A stretch of DNA of 64,000 nt from Ectopseudomonas toyotomiensis (GTDB lineage Bacteria; Pseudomonadota; Gammaproteobacteria; Pseudomonadales; Pseudomonadaceae), in assembly GCF_900115695.1 (NCBI RefSeq), contig NZ_FOXK01000001.1:581559-645558 (forward strand), given 5' to 3'. How positions within the stretch are numbered: the stretch's first letter is position 1; the number at the start of each line of letters is the position of its first letter. Shown piece by piece: positions 30,951-42,530 of the stretch. The translations under genes were made by a program, and so were the position numbers. The notes beneath the pieces are model-generated. The model ran no database searches, was not told where the DNA came from, and saw only the letters and a list, made by a program, of their open reading frames with translations.

Positions 30951-32148
30951 GGCTGACCTCCTCGGCAAAATCCGCTTCGGTGAAATCCACGTCCTCGTTA
31001 CCCAGGATGTTGCGCCGCTCCCACTCGATACGCAGCAGCAGCGCCAGACTGACGCAGCAGATCACCAGCGACGAGCCGCCGTAGCTGAGGAATGGCAGGG
31101 TCAGCCCCTTGGTCGGCAACAGACCGGTATTCACGCCGATATTGATCAGGAACTGACCGATCCACAGGAAGGACAGACCGTAGGCCACGTAGGCGGAGAA
31201 GAACTGCTTGGCCTTCTCGGCCCACAGACCGATGTACAGGCCGCGCACACAGACGAAGACGAACAGCCCTAGGGTCGCCAGCGCGCCGACGAAGCCCAGC
31301 TCCTCTGCCAGTACCGAAAAGACGAAGTCGGTGTGCGCTTCCGGCAGGTAGAACTGCTTCTGAATGCTGTTACCCAGACCGACACCGAACCACTCGCCGC
31401 GGCCGAAAGCGATCAGCGCCTGGGTGAGTTGATAACCTGCGCCGTACTGGTCGGCCCAGGGGTCGGTAAAGGTGATCAGGCGCTGCAGACGGTATTCCTG
31501 GGTCTGCACCAGGACGAACACCGCACCGACAGCCAGGGCCACCATCAGGCCGAAGCGCAGCAGGCCGACGCCCCCCAAAAACAGCATGGCCATGGCCGAG
31601 CCCATCATCACCACGGTGGCGCCGAAGTCAGGCTCCAGCAGCAACAGGCCTGCCATTGGCAGTAGCACGACGAAAGGCTTGAAGAAACCGGCCCAGCTCT
31701 CGCGTACCTCTTCCTGACGGCGCACCAGGTAACCGGCCAGGTAGACCACCACGAACACCTTGGCGATCTCCGACGGCTGCACGTTGAAGGCGCCGAAGCC
31801 GATCCAGCGCCGCGCACCGTTGACCTCGCGGCCGATGCCCGGCACCAGCACCAGCACCAACAGGGCGAAGGCCACCAGCAGCATGATCCAGCCGTAGCGC
31901 TGCCAGATGTTCATCGGCACCATCAGCACCACGCCAGCGGCACCAAGACCGATCACCAGATAAATCAGATGGCGAATCATGTGATAGAGCGGGCTACCGG
32001 TCTGCGCCGCGGCCACTTCCGAAGACGCCGAAGCGATCATCACCAGGCCGAGGCCGAGCAGGCCCAGGCAACCGGCCAGCAGCGGGAAGTCCAGATCGAG
32101 GCCACGACCCAGTAACGGCGAGGGACGAATCTGCAGGAAGGACAACAT
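30940..32148 (-). CDS. ftsW: Septal peptidoglycan polymerase FtsW (SEDS)
   Basis: 402 aa SEDS glycosyltransferase with about ten membrane helices. It polymerises lipid II at the septum together with FtsI. Recognisable blocks are GAARRWIGFG-like (NGARRWIGFGAFNVQPSEIAK), the EPDFGATVV motif with the conserved Asp in a periplasmic loop, and the C-terminal LPFLSYGGSSL signature. The start shares one base with the murD stop. Confidence 0.97.
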   Translation of the reverse strand: MLSFLQIRPSPLLGRGLDLDFPLLAGCLGLLGLGLVMIASASSEVAAAQTGSPLYHMIRHLIYLVIGLGAAGVVLMVPMNIWQRYGWIMLLVAFALLVLVLVPGIGREVNGARRWIGFGAFNVQPSEIAKVFVVVYLAGYLVRRQEEVRESWAGFFKPFVVLLPMAGLLLLEPDFGATVVMMGSAMAMLFLGGVGLLRFGLMVALAVGAVFVLVQTQEYRLQRLITFTDPWADQYGAGYQLTQALIAFGRGEWFGVGLGNSIQKQFYLPEAHTDFVFSVLAEELGFVGALATLGLFVFVCVRGLYIGLWAEKAKQFFSAYVAYGLSFLWIGQFLINIGVNTGLLPTKGLTLPFLSYGGSSLVICCVSLALLLRIEWERRNILGNEDVDFTEADFAEEVSHAR

Positions 32149-33494
32149 CAGACGAGTCCCTCCACAGCCTGGGCGAACAGGCGCCCGCGCTCTTCGAAGT
32201 TCTTGAACATGTCCAGGCTGGCGCAGGCCGGCGACAGCAGCACGGCATCACCGGCCTCGGCCAGATCGCTGCAGCGCTGCACGGCGTCTTCCAGGCTCGC
32301 TACTCGCACCTGCGGTACGGCGTCACCCAGGGTGTCGGCCAGACGCTGAGCATCACGCCCCAGTAGCACCACCGCACGGCAGAAACGTGCGACCGGAGCC
32401 TTCAGTGCGGAGAAGTCGGCGCCCTTGCCATCGCCACCGGCGATCAGCACCAGCTTGCCGGCGATATCGGCACCGAGACCTTCGATGGCCGCCAGCGCGG
32501 CACCGACATTGGTGGCCTTGGAGTCGTCGTAATAATTCACCCCAGCACGCTCGCCAACCCATTGGCAGCGGTGCGGCAAACCGGTGAACTGGCGCAGGGT
32601 CGCGAGCATGGCCTCCATCGGCAGGCCCACGGCATGACCGAGCGCCAGCGCCGCCAGGGCGTTGGACTGGTTATGCGCGCCACGAATTTTCAGCTCACTC
32701 ACCGGCAGCAGCGCTTCGAAGCGAAACGCCAGAGACTTCTCGCCGTTTTCCTCGAGCAGGCCAAAGCGCTTGAAGTCCGGCTTGCCCAGGCCGAATTCCC
32801 AGCAGGTCACCTGGTCGGCGATCAGCGGGCGTGACAGGGCGTCGTCACGGTTGATCACCACCTGACGGGCACCACGGAAGATCCGATGCTTGGCCAGGTG
32901 ATAGGCCGGCAGACCGCTGTAACGGTCCATGTGGTCTTCGCTGATATTCAGGCAGGTGGCCACTTCGGCATTGAGCTGATCGGTGGTCTCCAGCTGGAAG
33001 CTGGACAGCTCCAGCACGTACAGCTCGACATCGTCGGCCAACAGATCCAGCGCCGGCGTACCGAGGTTGCCGCCCACGGCGACACGCTTGCCGGCGGCAG
33101 CAGCCATCTCGCCGACCAGGGTGGTGACGGTGCTCTTGGCGTTGGAGCCTGTGATGGCAACGATGGGCGCCTTGGCATGGCGGGCGAACAGGTCGATATC
33201 GCCGGACAGCTTGACGCCGCGCGCCGCCGCCTCGGCCAGCGCCGGTGTCGATACCGCCAGGCCCGGGCTCACGTAGAGCTCCGAGGCGCGGCAGAGGAAG
33301 TCCACGTCCAGCTCGCCGCAACGTACTTCCACCTGCGGGTAGTCACGCTTGAGCGTCTCCAGCTCCGGCGGGTTCGCGCGCGTATCGGCCACGGCAAAGC
33401 GCACGCCCTGCTGCGCCAGGAAGCGCACCAGGGACATGCCGCTCTTGCCGAGGCCGACAACGATGCGGAACTGGTCGGAAGCGATCAATGACAC
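32148..33494 (-). CDS. murD: UDP-N-acetylmuramoyl-L-alanine--D-glutamate ligase
   Basis: 448 aa Mur ligase adding D-Glu. It has the N-terminal UDP-binding motif VGLGKSGMS, and the ATP loop reads GSNAKSTV at residues 116-123, a Pseudomonas variant of the usual GTNGKST. The central DHMDRY and C-terminal LLSPACASLDMFKNFEERG motifs are present. Six bases separate it from mraY upstream. Confidence 0.97.
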   Translation of the reverse strand: MSLIASDQFRIVVGLGKSGMSLVRFLAQQGVRFAVADTRANPPELETLKRDYPQVEVRCGELDVDFLCRASELYVSPGLAVSTPALAEAAARGVKLSGDIDLFARHAKAPIVAITGSNAKSTVTTLVGEMAAAAGKRVAVGGNLGTPALDLLADDVELYVLELSSFQLETTDQLNAEVATCLNISEDHMDRYSGLPAYHLAKHRIFRGARQVVINRDDALSRPLIADQVTCWEFGLGKPDFKRFGLLEENGEKSLAFRFEALLPVSELKIRGAHNQSNALAALALGHAVGLPMEAMLATLRQFTGLPHRCQWVGERAGVNYYDDSKATNVGAALAAIEGLGADIAGKLVLIAGGDGKGADFSALKAPVARFCRAVVLLGRDAQRLADTLGDAVPQVRVASLEDAVQRCSDLAEAGDAVLLSPACASLDMFKNFEERGRLFAQAVEGLV

Positions 33495-33500
33495 GCTCTA

Positions 33501-34583
33501 TTACCTCAGTTTCAGGGTGGCCAGGCCGATCAGCACGAGAATCACGGTGATGATCCAGAAACGGACGATCACGCGCGGCTCAGGCCAGCCCTTGAGTTCG
33601 AAATGGTGGTGAATCGGCGCCATGCGGAACACACGCTTGCCGGTCAGCTTGAAGCTGGCGACCTGGATGATCACCGACAGGGTTTCCATGACGAACACCC
33701 CGCCCATGATGAACAGCACGACTTCCTGGCGCACGATCACGGCGATGGTGCCCAGTGCGGCGCCGAGCGCCAGCGCACCGACGTCGCCCATGAACACCTG
33801 CGCCGGGTAAGTGTTGAACCACAGAAAGCCCAGGCCGGCACCAACCAGCGCGGCGCAGAACACGATCAGCTCACCGGCGCCCGGCACGTAAGGAATCAGC
33901 AGGTACTCGGCGAAGTTCACGTTGCCCGACAGGTAGCAGAAGATCGCCAGCGCACCGGCCACCATCACGGTGGGCAGGATGGCCAGGCCGTCGAGGCCGT
34001 CGGTGAGGTTCACCGCATTGCTGGTGCCGACGATCACGAAGTAGGTCAGCACCACGAAGCCGGCGCCCAGAGGAATGGCGACGTCTTTCAGCAGCGGCAG
34101 GATCAGGGTGGTCTCCACCGGGCTCTGCGCAGTCATATAAAGGAAGACGGCGGCAGCGAGGCCGAACACCGACTGCCAGAAATACTTCCAGCGGCTCGGC
34201 AGCCCGCGCGAGTTCTTCTCGATCACCTTGCGGTAGTCATCGACCCAACCGATGGCACCGAACAGCAGCGTCACGGCCAGCACCACCCAGACGTAGCGGT
34301 TGGACAGGTCGGCCCAGAGCAAGGTGCTCACGGTGATGGCGCTGAGAATCAGCGCACCGCCCATGGTCGGCGTGCCTTTCTTCGACAGGTGCGATTGCGG
34401 GCCATCGTGGCGCACCGCCTGGCCGATCTGCCGCACCTGCAGGGTACGGATCATCCACGGGCCGAGCCACAGCGACAGCGCCAGGGCGGTGAGCACGCCG
34501 AGGATGCCGCGCAGGGTCAGGTACTGAAAGACCGCGAAGCCCTTGTGAAACTGTTGCAGGTACTCCGCCAGCAGCAGCAGCAT
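33501..34583 (-). CDS. mraY: Phospho-N-acetylmuramoyl-pentapeptide transferase
   Basis: 360 aa membrane enzyme with about ten helices that transfers phospho-MurNAc-pentapeptide to undecaprenyl phosphate, forming lipid I. Conserved loops are visible: [28 protein letters not shown] (catalytic Asp pair) and the C-terminal [11 protein letters not shown]. It begins immediately after the murF stop. Confidence 0.98.
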   Translation of the reverse strand: MLLLLAEYLQQFHKGFAVFQYLTLRGILGVLTALALSLWLGPWMIRTLQVRQIGQAVRHDGPQSHLSKKGTPTMGGALILSAITVSTLLWADLSNRYVWVVLAVTLLFGAIGWVDDYRKVIEKNSRGLPSRWKYFWQSVFGLAAAVFLYMTAQSPVETTLILPLLKDVAIPLGAGFVVLTYFVIVGTSNAVNLTDGLDGLAILPTVMVAGALAIFCYLSGNVNFAEYLLIPYVPGAGELIVFCAALVGAGLGFLWFNTYPAQVFMGDVGALALGAALGTIAVIVRQEVVLFIMGGVFVMETLSVIIQVASFKLTGKRVFRMAPIHHHFELKGWPEPRVIVRFWIITVILVLIGLATLKLR

Positions 34584-35954
34584 TTAGTGAATCTCCCCAG
34601 ATACGCCACACAGCGCCGCCACGACCTTGTCCATGGCTGCGCTGCGTGAACCCTTGATTAGTAGTGTGCTGCCGGCCTGTTCGGCGCGAAGCGCTTCGAT
34701 CAGCTCGGCTTGATCGACGAAGTGACGGCCTTTTGAGCCAAACTCCTCGACCGCAAAACGCATCAGCGGGCCAACGGCATACAGCGCATCGACCTTGCCC
34801 GCGGCATGGCGGCCGACATCGCGATGGCCCTGTTCGGCCCATTCGCCCAGCTCGCCCATGTCTCCCAGCACCAGAACGGTGCGACCGGAGAAGCCGGCGA
34901 GTATATCCACCGCCGCACACATGGACACCGGGTTGGCGTTGTAACTGTCATCGATGACTCGCACGCCGTTCGGCGCCAGCTGCGCTACGGCGCGGCCCTT
35001 GACCGGTTGCAGGCTTTCCAGCCCCTGAACCATGGCGACCAACGGCATGCCCAGGGCATGAGCAGCGGCGCAGGCCGCCAGGGCGTTGGCCACGTTGTGT
35101 TCGCCGAGCAGGTTGAGCTGAATGCGCGCGCTACCGACCGGGCTGCGCAGGGTGAAGCCCTGGCAACCGCGCTCGTCGCGGGCCAGGTCGCTGCCGTGGA
35201 AGTCGGCGCGAGTGTCGCGCAAGGCAAAGCTCAGCACCTTGCGTCCGGCAGCACGGCGCTGCCAGGTGATGAAAGCCTTGTCATCCAGATTGAGCACGGC
35301 CACGCCATCGTTCGGCAGGCCTTCGAGAATCTCGCCCTTGGCCTCGACGATCTTTTCCGGACCGCCGAACTCACCCACATGGGCATTGCCGGCATTGGTG
35401 ATGATCGCCACCTGCGGCCGGGTCAGGCTGACGGTGTAGGCGATCTCGCCGACATGGTTGGCGCCCAGCTCGATCACCCCGGCGCGGTGCTCCGGCGCCA
35501 ATTCGAGCAGGGTCAGCGGCGCGCCCAGATCATTGTTGAGGTTGCCGCGAGTGGCCAGCACCGCACCGTTCAGACCGGCGCGCAGAATGGCCGCGAGCAT
35601 TTCCTTGACGCTGGTCTTGCCACTGGAACCGGTCACCGCAGCCAGCGGGCCAGTAAAGGCCTGTCGATTCAGCGCACCTAGTTGACCGAGCGCCAGACGC
35701 GTGTCGGCCACCAGCAATTGCGGCAACGGTGCATTGGCCACCTCACGCTCGACCAACGCGGCGACCGCCCCCTTGGCCGCAACGTCGGCCAGATAATCAT
35801 GACCATCGAAGCGTGGGCCGGTCAGCGCCACGAAAAGCTGACCCGCAGCGATGGTGCGGCTGTCGGTGCCAACCGCGGAGAACGCCACATCGGCACCAAT
35901 CACGCGAGCGTTCAGGTCGGTAGCGACGTCGCTGAGCAACCATGGCTTAAGCAT
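34584..35954 (-). CDS. murF: UDP-MurNAc-tripeptide--D-Ala-D-Ala ligase
   Basis: 456 aa ligase adding D-Ala-D-Ala, the last cytoplasmic step of stem-peptide synthesis. The ATP loop is GSSGKTSVKEM (about 109-119), with the ELGANHVGEI and DDSYNANPVSM motifs. It overlaps the murE stop by eight bases and abuts mraY. Confidence 0.97.
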   Translation of the reverse strand: MLKPWLLSDVATDLNARVIGADVAFSAVGTDSRTIAAGQLFVALTGPRFDGHDYLADVAAKGAVAALVEREVANAPLPQLLVADTRLALGQLGALNRQAFTGPLAAVTGSSGKTSVKEMLAAILRAGLNGAVLATRGNLNNDLGAPLTLLELAPEHRAGVIELGANHVGEIAYTVSLTRPQVAIITNAGNAHVGEFGGPEKIVEAKGEILEGLPNDGVAVLNLDDKAFITWQRRAAGRKVLSFALRDTRADFHGSDLARDERGCQGFTLRSPVGSARIQLNLLGEHNVANALAACAAAHALGMPLVAMVQGLESLQPVKGRAVAQLAPNGVRVIDDSYNANPVSMCAAVDILAGFSGRTVLVLGDMGELGEWAEQGHRDVGRHAAGKVDALYAVGPLMRFAVEEFGSKGRHFVDQAELIEALRAEQAGSTLLIKGSRSAAMDKVVAALCGVSGEIH

Positions 35955-37409
35955 GCGCTGCCTCCCAGGCCGCCAGGGCCTTGTTCGCTTCGATCAGATC
36001 GGAGAACGGCTGACGCACGCCCATGATTTCCTGGTAATCCTCATGGCCCTTGCCAGCCAGTACCAGCACATCGGCGGCTTCAGCCTGGGCAATCAGCCGC
36101 GCGATGGCATCGCCACGGCCGTGAATGAACTGCACCTGCTCCGGCGCTTTGAAGCCAGCGCGGATATCGGCAACGATCTGTGCCGGCTCTTCCGTACGCG
36201 GATTGTCATCGGTCACCCACACCGCATCGGCCAGCCGTTCGGCAACCGCGGCCATCAGCGGGCGCTTGCCACGGTCACGATCGCCGCCGCAACCGAACAG
36301 GCAGACCAGACGCCCTTCGACGTGTGGACGCATGGCTTCGAGAACTTTCTCCAGGGCATCCGGGGTGTGCGCGTAGTCGACCACGACCAGCGGCTTGTCG
36401 CCGCCACCGAGACGCTGCATGCGGCCCGCTGGCCCCTGCAGTTGCGGCAGGACCTTGAGAATCTCGTCCAGGGCATAGTCCAGCCCCAGCAGCGCGCCGA
36501 CCACCGCCAGCAGGTTGCTCAGGTTGAAACGACCGAGCAGATTGCTGCGCAGCATGCCTTCGCCACGCGGCGTCACCAGGCGTGCACGCACACCGTGATC
36601 GTCGAAGTGCGCTTCGCTGCAATAAAGGAAGGCGCTGGCATCGCTGAGGCTGTAGCCGATCAGGCGTGACTCGTGCGTTTGCGCGGCCAGCTCACGACCA
36701 AAGGCGTCATCGAGGTTGATCACTCGGCAACGCAGGTTCGGCCAGGCGAACAGCTTGGCCTTGGCTGCGCCATAGGCCTCCATGCTGCCGTGGTAATCGA
36801 GGTGATCGCGCGACAGGTTGGTGAACACCGCCACGTCGAACTCCAGAGCCGCGACGCGGCCCTGATCCAGACCATGGGAGGAAACCTCCATCGCCACGGC
36901 GCGCGCACCGGCCTGCTTGAGCGACGCCAGGGTGGCCTGCACCCCGACCGGATCGGGGGTGGTGTGCTTGCCCTGCTCCAGCGCGCCATGGAAACCGGTG
37001 CCCAGGGTACCGACGATGCCACAACGCTGACCGAGCAGATCCAGTGCCTGAGCCAGCAACTGGCTGACGCTGGTCTTGCCGTTGGTACCCGTAACACCGA
37101 TCAGGTGCAAAGCGCGGCCCGGCTCACCGTAGAAGCGCCCGGCAATGGCCGAAAGCTGGCCGGCCAGCCCCTTGACCGGCACCAGCACAGCACTTTCAGC
37201 ATGCATGGGTGCAGCGCCTTCGGCCTCGAAGGCCACTGCCGCAGCGCCGCGCGCAATGGCATCGGCGATATGCACACGGCCATCCTGCTGGGTACCCGGC
37301 ACGGCCAGGAACAGATCACCCGGACGTACCTTGCGGCTGTCCAGAGTCAGTTCCCGAATCAGCACGCTGCTTTCGGCAGCTGGCAACAGTTGATTGAGTG
37401 ACATGGGCA

Positions 37410-37410
<1 letters not shown>
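35947..37410 (-). CDS. murE: UDP-MurNAc-L-Ala-D-Glu--2,6-diaminopimelate ligase
   Basis: 487 aa. The ATP loop is GTNGKTSVSQ (108-117). The C-terminal DDNPRTEEP carries the DNPR motif that selects meso-diaminopimelate rather than lysine, fitting a Gram-negative wall. The start MPMSLNQ at 37410 has GGAGG nine bases upstream and shares a base with the ftsI stop; a second ATG two codons later is less well placed. Confidence 0.97.
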
Positions 37411-39423
<2,013 letters not shown>

Positions 39424-39427
<4 letters not shown>

Positions 39428-40368
39428 CGCAATTTCTCCGCGATGCGCATCACCGCGCTGCGCGAGCGCGGATTGGCCTTGAGTTCGGCCTCAGCGGCGT
39501 AGACCGGTTTGCCGATCAGTTTCAGACGCGGTTCGAAGGCTTTTGGAATGATCGGCAGATCACGCGGCAGCTTGTCCGCCTCGCCCTTGGCCTGACGCTT
39601 CATGAACTGTTTGACGATACGGTCTTCCAGCGAGTGGAAGCTGATCACCACCAGGCGGCCACCGACCTCAAGCGTTTCCAGCGCCGCTTCGAGACCGCGC
39701 TCAAGATCACCGAGTTCGTTGTTGACGTGGATGCGGATGCCCTGGAAGGCACGCGTCGCCGGGTTCTTGCCCTTTTCCCAGGCCGGATTGGCCACGGTCA
39801 GCACTTGGGCCAGATCGGCAGTGCGGGTGAACGGCTGCTCGGCGCGGCGCTCCACCACGGCGCGCGCCATGCGCTTGGCGAAACGCTCTTCACCGTAATC
39901 CTTGAGCACGCGGGCGATTTCGTCTTCACCCGCCGTGGCAATCCAGTCAGCGGCACTGACGCCGACATCCGGATTCATGCGCATGTCCAGCGGGCCGTCA
40001 TTGAGGAAGCTAAAACCACGCTCGGGATCGTCCAGCTGCGGCGACGACACACCAAGGTCCAGCAGAATGCCGGCAACCTGTCCGGAAATGCCGCGGACAA
40101 CAGCTTCGTCGCCAAGTTCCGCAAAACTGCGCTGCACAACGACAAAGCGGCCGTCTTCGGCCGCCAATGCTTCCCCGGTGGCTATCGCCAGGGGATCCTT
40201 GTCGAACCCCAAGAGCCGTCCGTCTGGCCCGAGCTTCTGCAGGATCAGCCGACTGTGTCCGCCACGCCCGAAGGTGCCGTCCATATAACGACCATCACCG
40301 CGCACAGCCAGCCCCTCGACAGCTTCGTCGAGCAGCACGGTGATATGGCGGAAGTTGCTATCGGTCAT
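39424..40368 (-). CDS. rsmH: 16S rRNA (cytosine-1402-N4) methyltransferase
   Basis: 314 aa SAM-dependent enzyme that methylates C1402 of 16S rRNA at N4. The SAM motif [13 protein letters not shown] and the [19 protein letters not shown] block are diagnostic. The start is uncertain: ATG at 40368, or a GTG at 40374 that forms a GTGA overlap with the mraZ stop; neither has a clear ribosome site. RsmI, encoded nearby at 41.5 kb, modifies the same nucleotide on the ribose. Confidence 0.96.
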
Positions 40369-40370
40369 GG

Positions 40371-40826
40371 TCACAGGATCAGGTCACGCAGGTCATCGGA
40401 AAGGGCACCGGGCTGCTTGATGGCAGCGAGGTCGGCTTCGGCTACGGCATTCCAGGAATCTTCATCCCAGAGTTGAAACTTGTTCAGCTGGCCGACGAGC
40501 ATCGCTCGCTTGTCCAGCTTGGCGTATTCGCGCAAACGCGGCGGCACCAGGAAGCGGCCACTGGCGTCCAGCTCGAGATCGACAGCATTACCGATCAGCA
40601 GACGCTGCAGGCGGCGGTTCTCTTCACGGAAGGAGGCCAGCTCGCGCAGCTTGTTCTCGATCAGCTCCCACTCGGCCAGGGGATAAACGCAAAGACAAGG
40701 GTCGACGGCGTCGATGGTCACGATGAGCTGGCCACTGCAACGCGCAACGAGCTCGTCACGATACCGACTCGGCATCGCGAGGCGCCCTTTGGCGTCGAGA
40801 CTGATGGCGTTAGCTCCGCGAAACAC
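40371..40826 (-). CDS. mraZ: Transcriptional regulator MraZ
   Basis: 151 aa with two AbrB/SpoVT-like halves, each carrying the DxxGRxxxP motif ([14 protein letters not shown] and [14 protein letters not shown]). MraZ binds direct repeats at its own promoter and regulates the dcw operon. The GTG start at 40826 is set by AGGGGA upstream and gives the standard N-terminus [10 protein letters not shown]. Operator-like repeats and a strong promoter lie just upstream. Confidence 0.95.
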   Translation of the reverse strand: MFRGANAISLDAKGRLAMPSRYRDELVARCSGQLIVTIDAVDPCLCVYPLAEWELIENKLRELASFREENRRLQRLLIGNAVDLELDASGRFLVPPRLREYAKLDKRAMLVGQLNKFQLWDEDSWNAVAEADLAAIKQPGALSDDLRDLIL

Positions 40827-40869
40827 GGCTGCGCTTCCCCTGTAATTAGCTTTCCATGCCCAAAAAAAC

Positions 40870-40900
40870 CCACTTCGTGCCACTTCTTACCACTTGCGCA
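40870..40900 (-). promoter_or_regulatory. MraZ operator repeats
   Basis: On the plus strand CACTT units begin at 40871, 40881 and 40891, exactly 10 bases apart (AAGTGG on the minus strand), with a weaker CACTA at 40901. This spacing is that of MraZ boxes in other bacteria. The repeats lie just downstream of the -10 box, covering the likely transcription start, so bound MraZ would block initiation. Confidence 0.75.
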
Positions 40901-40901
40901 C

Positions 40902-40931
40902 ACTATAGGAACGCGCACGCCCCACCGTCAA
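40902..40931 (-). promoter_or_regulatory. Sigma-70 promoter of the dcw cluster (Pmra)
   Basis: On the minus strand TTGACG (-35; 40926-40931) and TATAGT (-10; 40902-40907), each five of six to consensus, are 18 bases apart. They lie about 75 bases upstream of the mraZ start. In the 310 bp between mraZ and rnpB this is the only obvious signal besides the operator. Confidence 0.8.
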
Positions 40932-41136
40932 GGCGCTCCAGAAGGGAAAAATCCTTACAGGACGGAGATTTAGCGAACAAAAGCGAGGGGAAAAGGGATG
41001 CCGGAACCGGCTTTTGACAGACAAATCTCAACCATTCCAGCCAGCTGAAATTCGAACTTAAAGTAATTTGTTAAGAGTAAGAATTTTTCGGTATCAGACA
41101 GGAGGGAGATAGAAGCACAACGCGAGAAAGGAAGGA

Positions 41137-41482
41137 GGAGAGTCGATCTGTAAGCCGGGTTCTGTCGAGGACAGTCATTCCTCTACGGCGTACATCACTG
41201 CACGCCTTTAGCAACCTACCCGGTTCCAGCGCGGGCCACGCCGATGGAACCCTATTTGGTCTTGCTCCGAGTGGGGTTTACCTAGCCACGGACTGTTGCC
41301 AGCCGTGCGGTGCGCTCTTACCGCACCTTTTCACCCTTACCGGCGCCGAAACGCTTAGGCGGTTATTTTCTGTGGCACTTTCCGTAGGCTCACGCCTCCC
41401 AGGCGTTACCTGGCACTCCGCCCTATGGAGCCCGGACTTTCCTCCCCCTTCTTGCGAAGGCAGCGACTGTCCGATCGACTCT
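41137..41482 (-). ncRNA. rnpB: RNase P RNA (M1 RNA), type A
   Basis: About 346 bases on the minus strand, the catalytic RNA that trims tRNA 5' leaders. Conserved blocks are readable: the 5' end AGAGTCGATCGGACAGTCG, GGAGGAAAGTCCGGGCTCC (CR-I), AGAGTGCCAGGTAACGCC-like text, GGTAAACCCC, and the 3' end ACAGATCGACTCTCC that pairs with the 5' end to close helix P1. It lies between mraZ and rsmI as in P. aeruginosa. Ends are placed from the P1 pairing and could be off by a few bases. Confidence 0.95.
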
Positions 41483-41491
41483 CCGCCGGCA

Positions 41492-41520
41492 AGGGTACCG
41501 GGCGTGATGGCAAGCTGCAA
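41492..41520 (-). promoter_or_regulatory. Probable rnpB promoter
   Basis: TTGCAG and TACCCT are 17 bases apart on the minus strand, and the -10 ends 9 bases before the predicted RNA 5' end. The -35 is weak. Confidence 0.45.
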
Positions 41521-41541
41521 GCCAGACTGATAGCGGGTGAA

Positions 41542-42441
41542 TCAAGCCTTACGCTCCAGAGCGACCTGATAGAGCAGATTCTTGCGCACCCCGGTAATCT
41601 CCGCCGCCAGCGCCGCTGCGCGCTTGAGCGGCATTTCCGCCATCAACAGATCGAGCACACGCAGGGCTTCGGCACTGACTGCGTCCTCGCCTTCCGGCGC
41701 CTGCCAGCCTGCCACCAGCACCACGCACTCGCCGCGCTGCTGATTGCTGTCTGCGCCCACCCATTCGCACAGTTCGGCCAGCGGCAACCCCTGCAGAGTC
41801 TCGAAGGTCTTGGTCAGCTCACGCGCCAGCAATGAAGGGCGATCACCGCCAAACACATCTCGCATGTCCTGCAAGCACTCGAGAATACGGTGTGGCGCCT
41901 CATAGAAGATCAGCGTGCGTGGCTCTTCGCGCACCTGCTCCAGACGCGCACGGCGTCCCACCGCCTTGGCCGGCAGAAAACCTTCGAAGATGAAGCGATC
42001 CGAGGGTAGACCAGCTGCCGACAGCGCGGCGATCAGCGCGCAGGCGCCCGGCACCGGCACCACCGCAATCCCTGCAGCGCGCGCCTGGCGCACCAGGTGG
42101 TAACCCGGGTCGGAAATCAGCGGCGTGCCCGCATCGGAAATCAGCGCAACATCCTCACCGGCCTGAAGGCGCGCCAGAAAGCGCCCGCCCTGATCGCGCT
42201 CATTGTGTTCGTGACAGGCAGCCAGCGGCGTCTCGATTCCAAAATGCTGCAGCAGGCGCACCGAATGCCTGGTGTCTTCAGCGGCGATCAGCGCCACCTC
42301 GCGCAAGATCCGCAACGCCCGCGCGCTGATGTCATCCAGATTGCCAATGGGCGTGGCGACCACATACAGGCTGCCTGGCTGGACGCTTGAGACGGCGGGC
42401 TGACTCACTGGAAACACCTCGTTAATTGAAAGAGCGCTCAT
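41542..42441 (-). CDS. rsmI: 16S rRNA (cytidine-1402-2'-O) methyltransferase
   Basis: 299 aa tetrapyrrole-methylase-fold enzyme that methylates the ribose of C1402 in 16S rRNA, next to the base methylation by RsmH. The hallmark segments are [15 protein letters not shown] near the N-terminus, AAEDTRHS and the [15 protein letters not shown]-binding loop. It is divergent from lpoA with 89 bp between the start codons. Confidence 0.95.
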   Translation of the reverse strand: MSALSINEVFPVSQPAVSSVQPGSLYVVATPIGNLDDISARALRILREVALIAAEDTRHSVRLLQHFGIETPLAACHEHNERDQGGRFLARLQAGEDVALISDAGTPLISDPGYHLVRQARAAGIAVVPVPGACALIAALSAAGLPSDRFIFEGFLPAKAVGRRARLEQVREEPRTLIFYEAPHRILECLQDMRDVFGGDRPSLLARELTKTFETLQGLPLAELCEWVGADSNQQRGECVVLVAGWQAPEGEDAVSAEALRVLDLLMAEMPLKRAAALAAEITGVRKNLLYQVALERKA

Positions 42442-42530
42442 TCTAGCCGGTTCCGCCCCAGCGGCATCGCACGGATGTCGCCCCTTGGGTACAATCGCCG
42501 CTCGTTTTGCTCAAGTATCAGGATGACCCG

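Noticed and set aside
36673..37401. Plus-strand frame opposite murE
   Set aside because: Mirror of murE without start signals or motifs.
41278..41835. Open frames across the rnpB region
   Set aside because: They overlap the RNase P RNA, whose conserved blocks and P1 pairing are clear.
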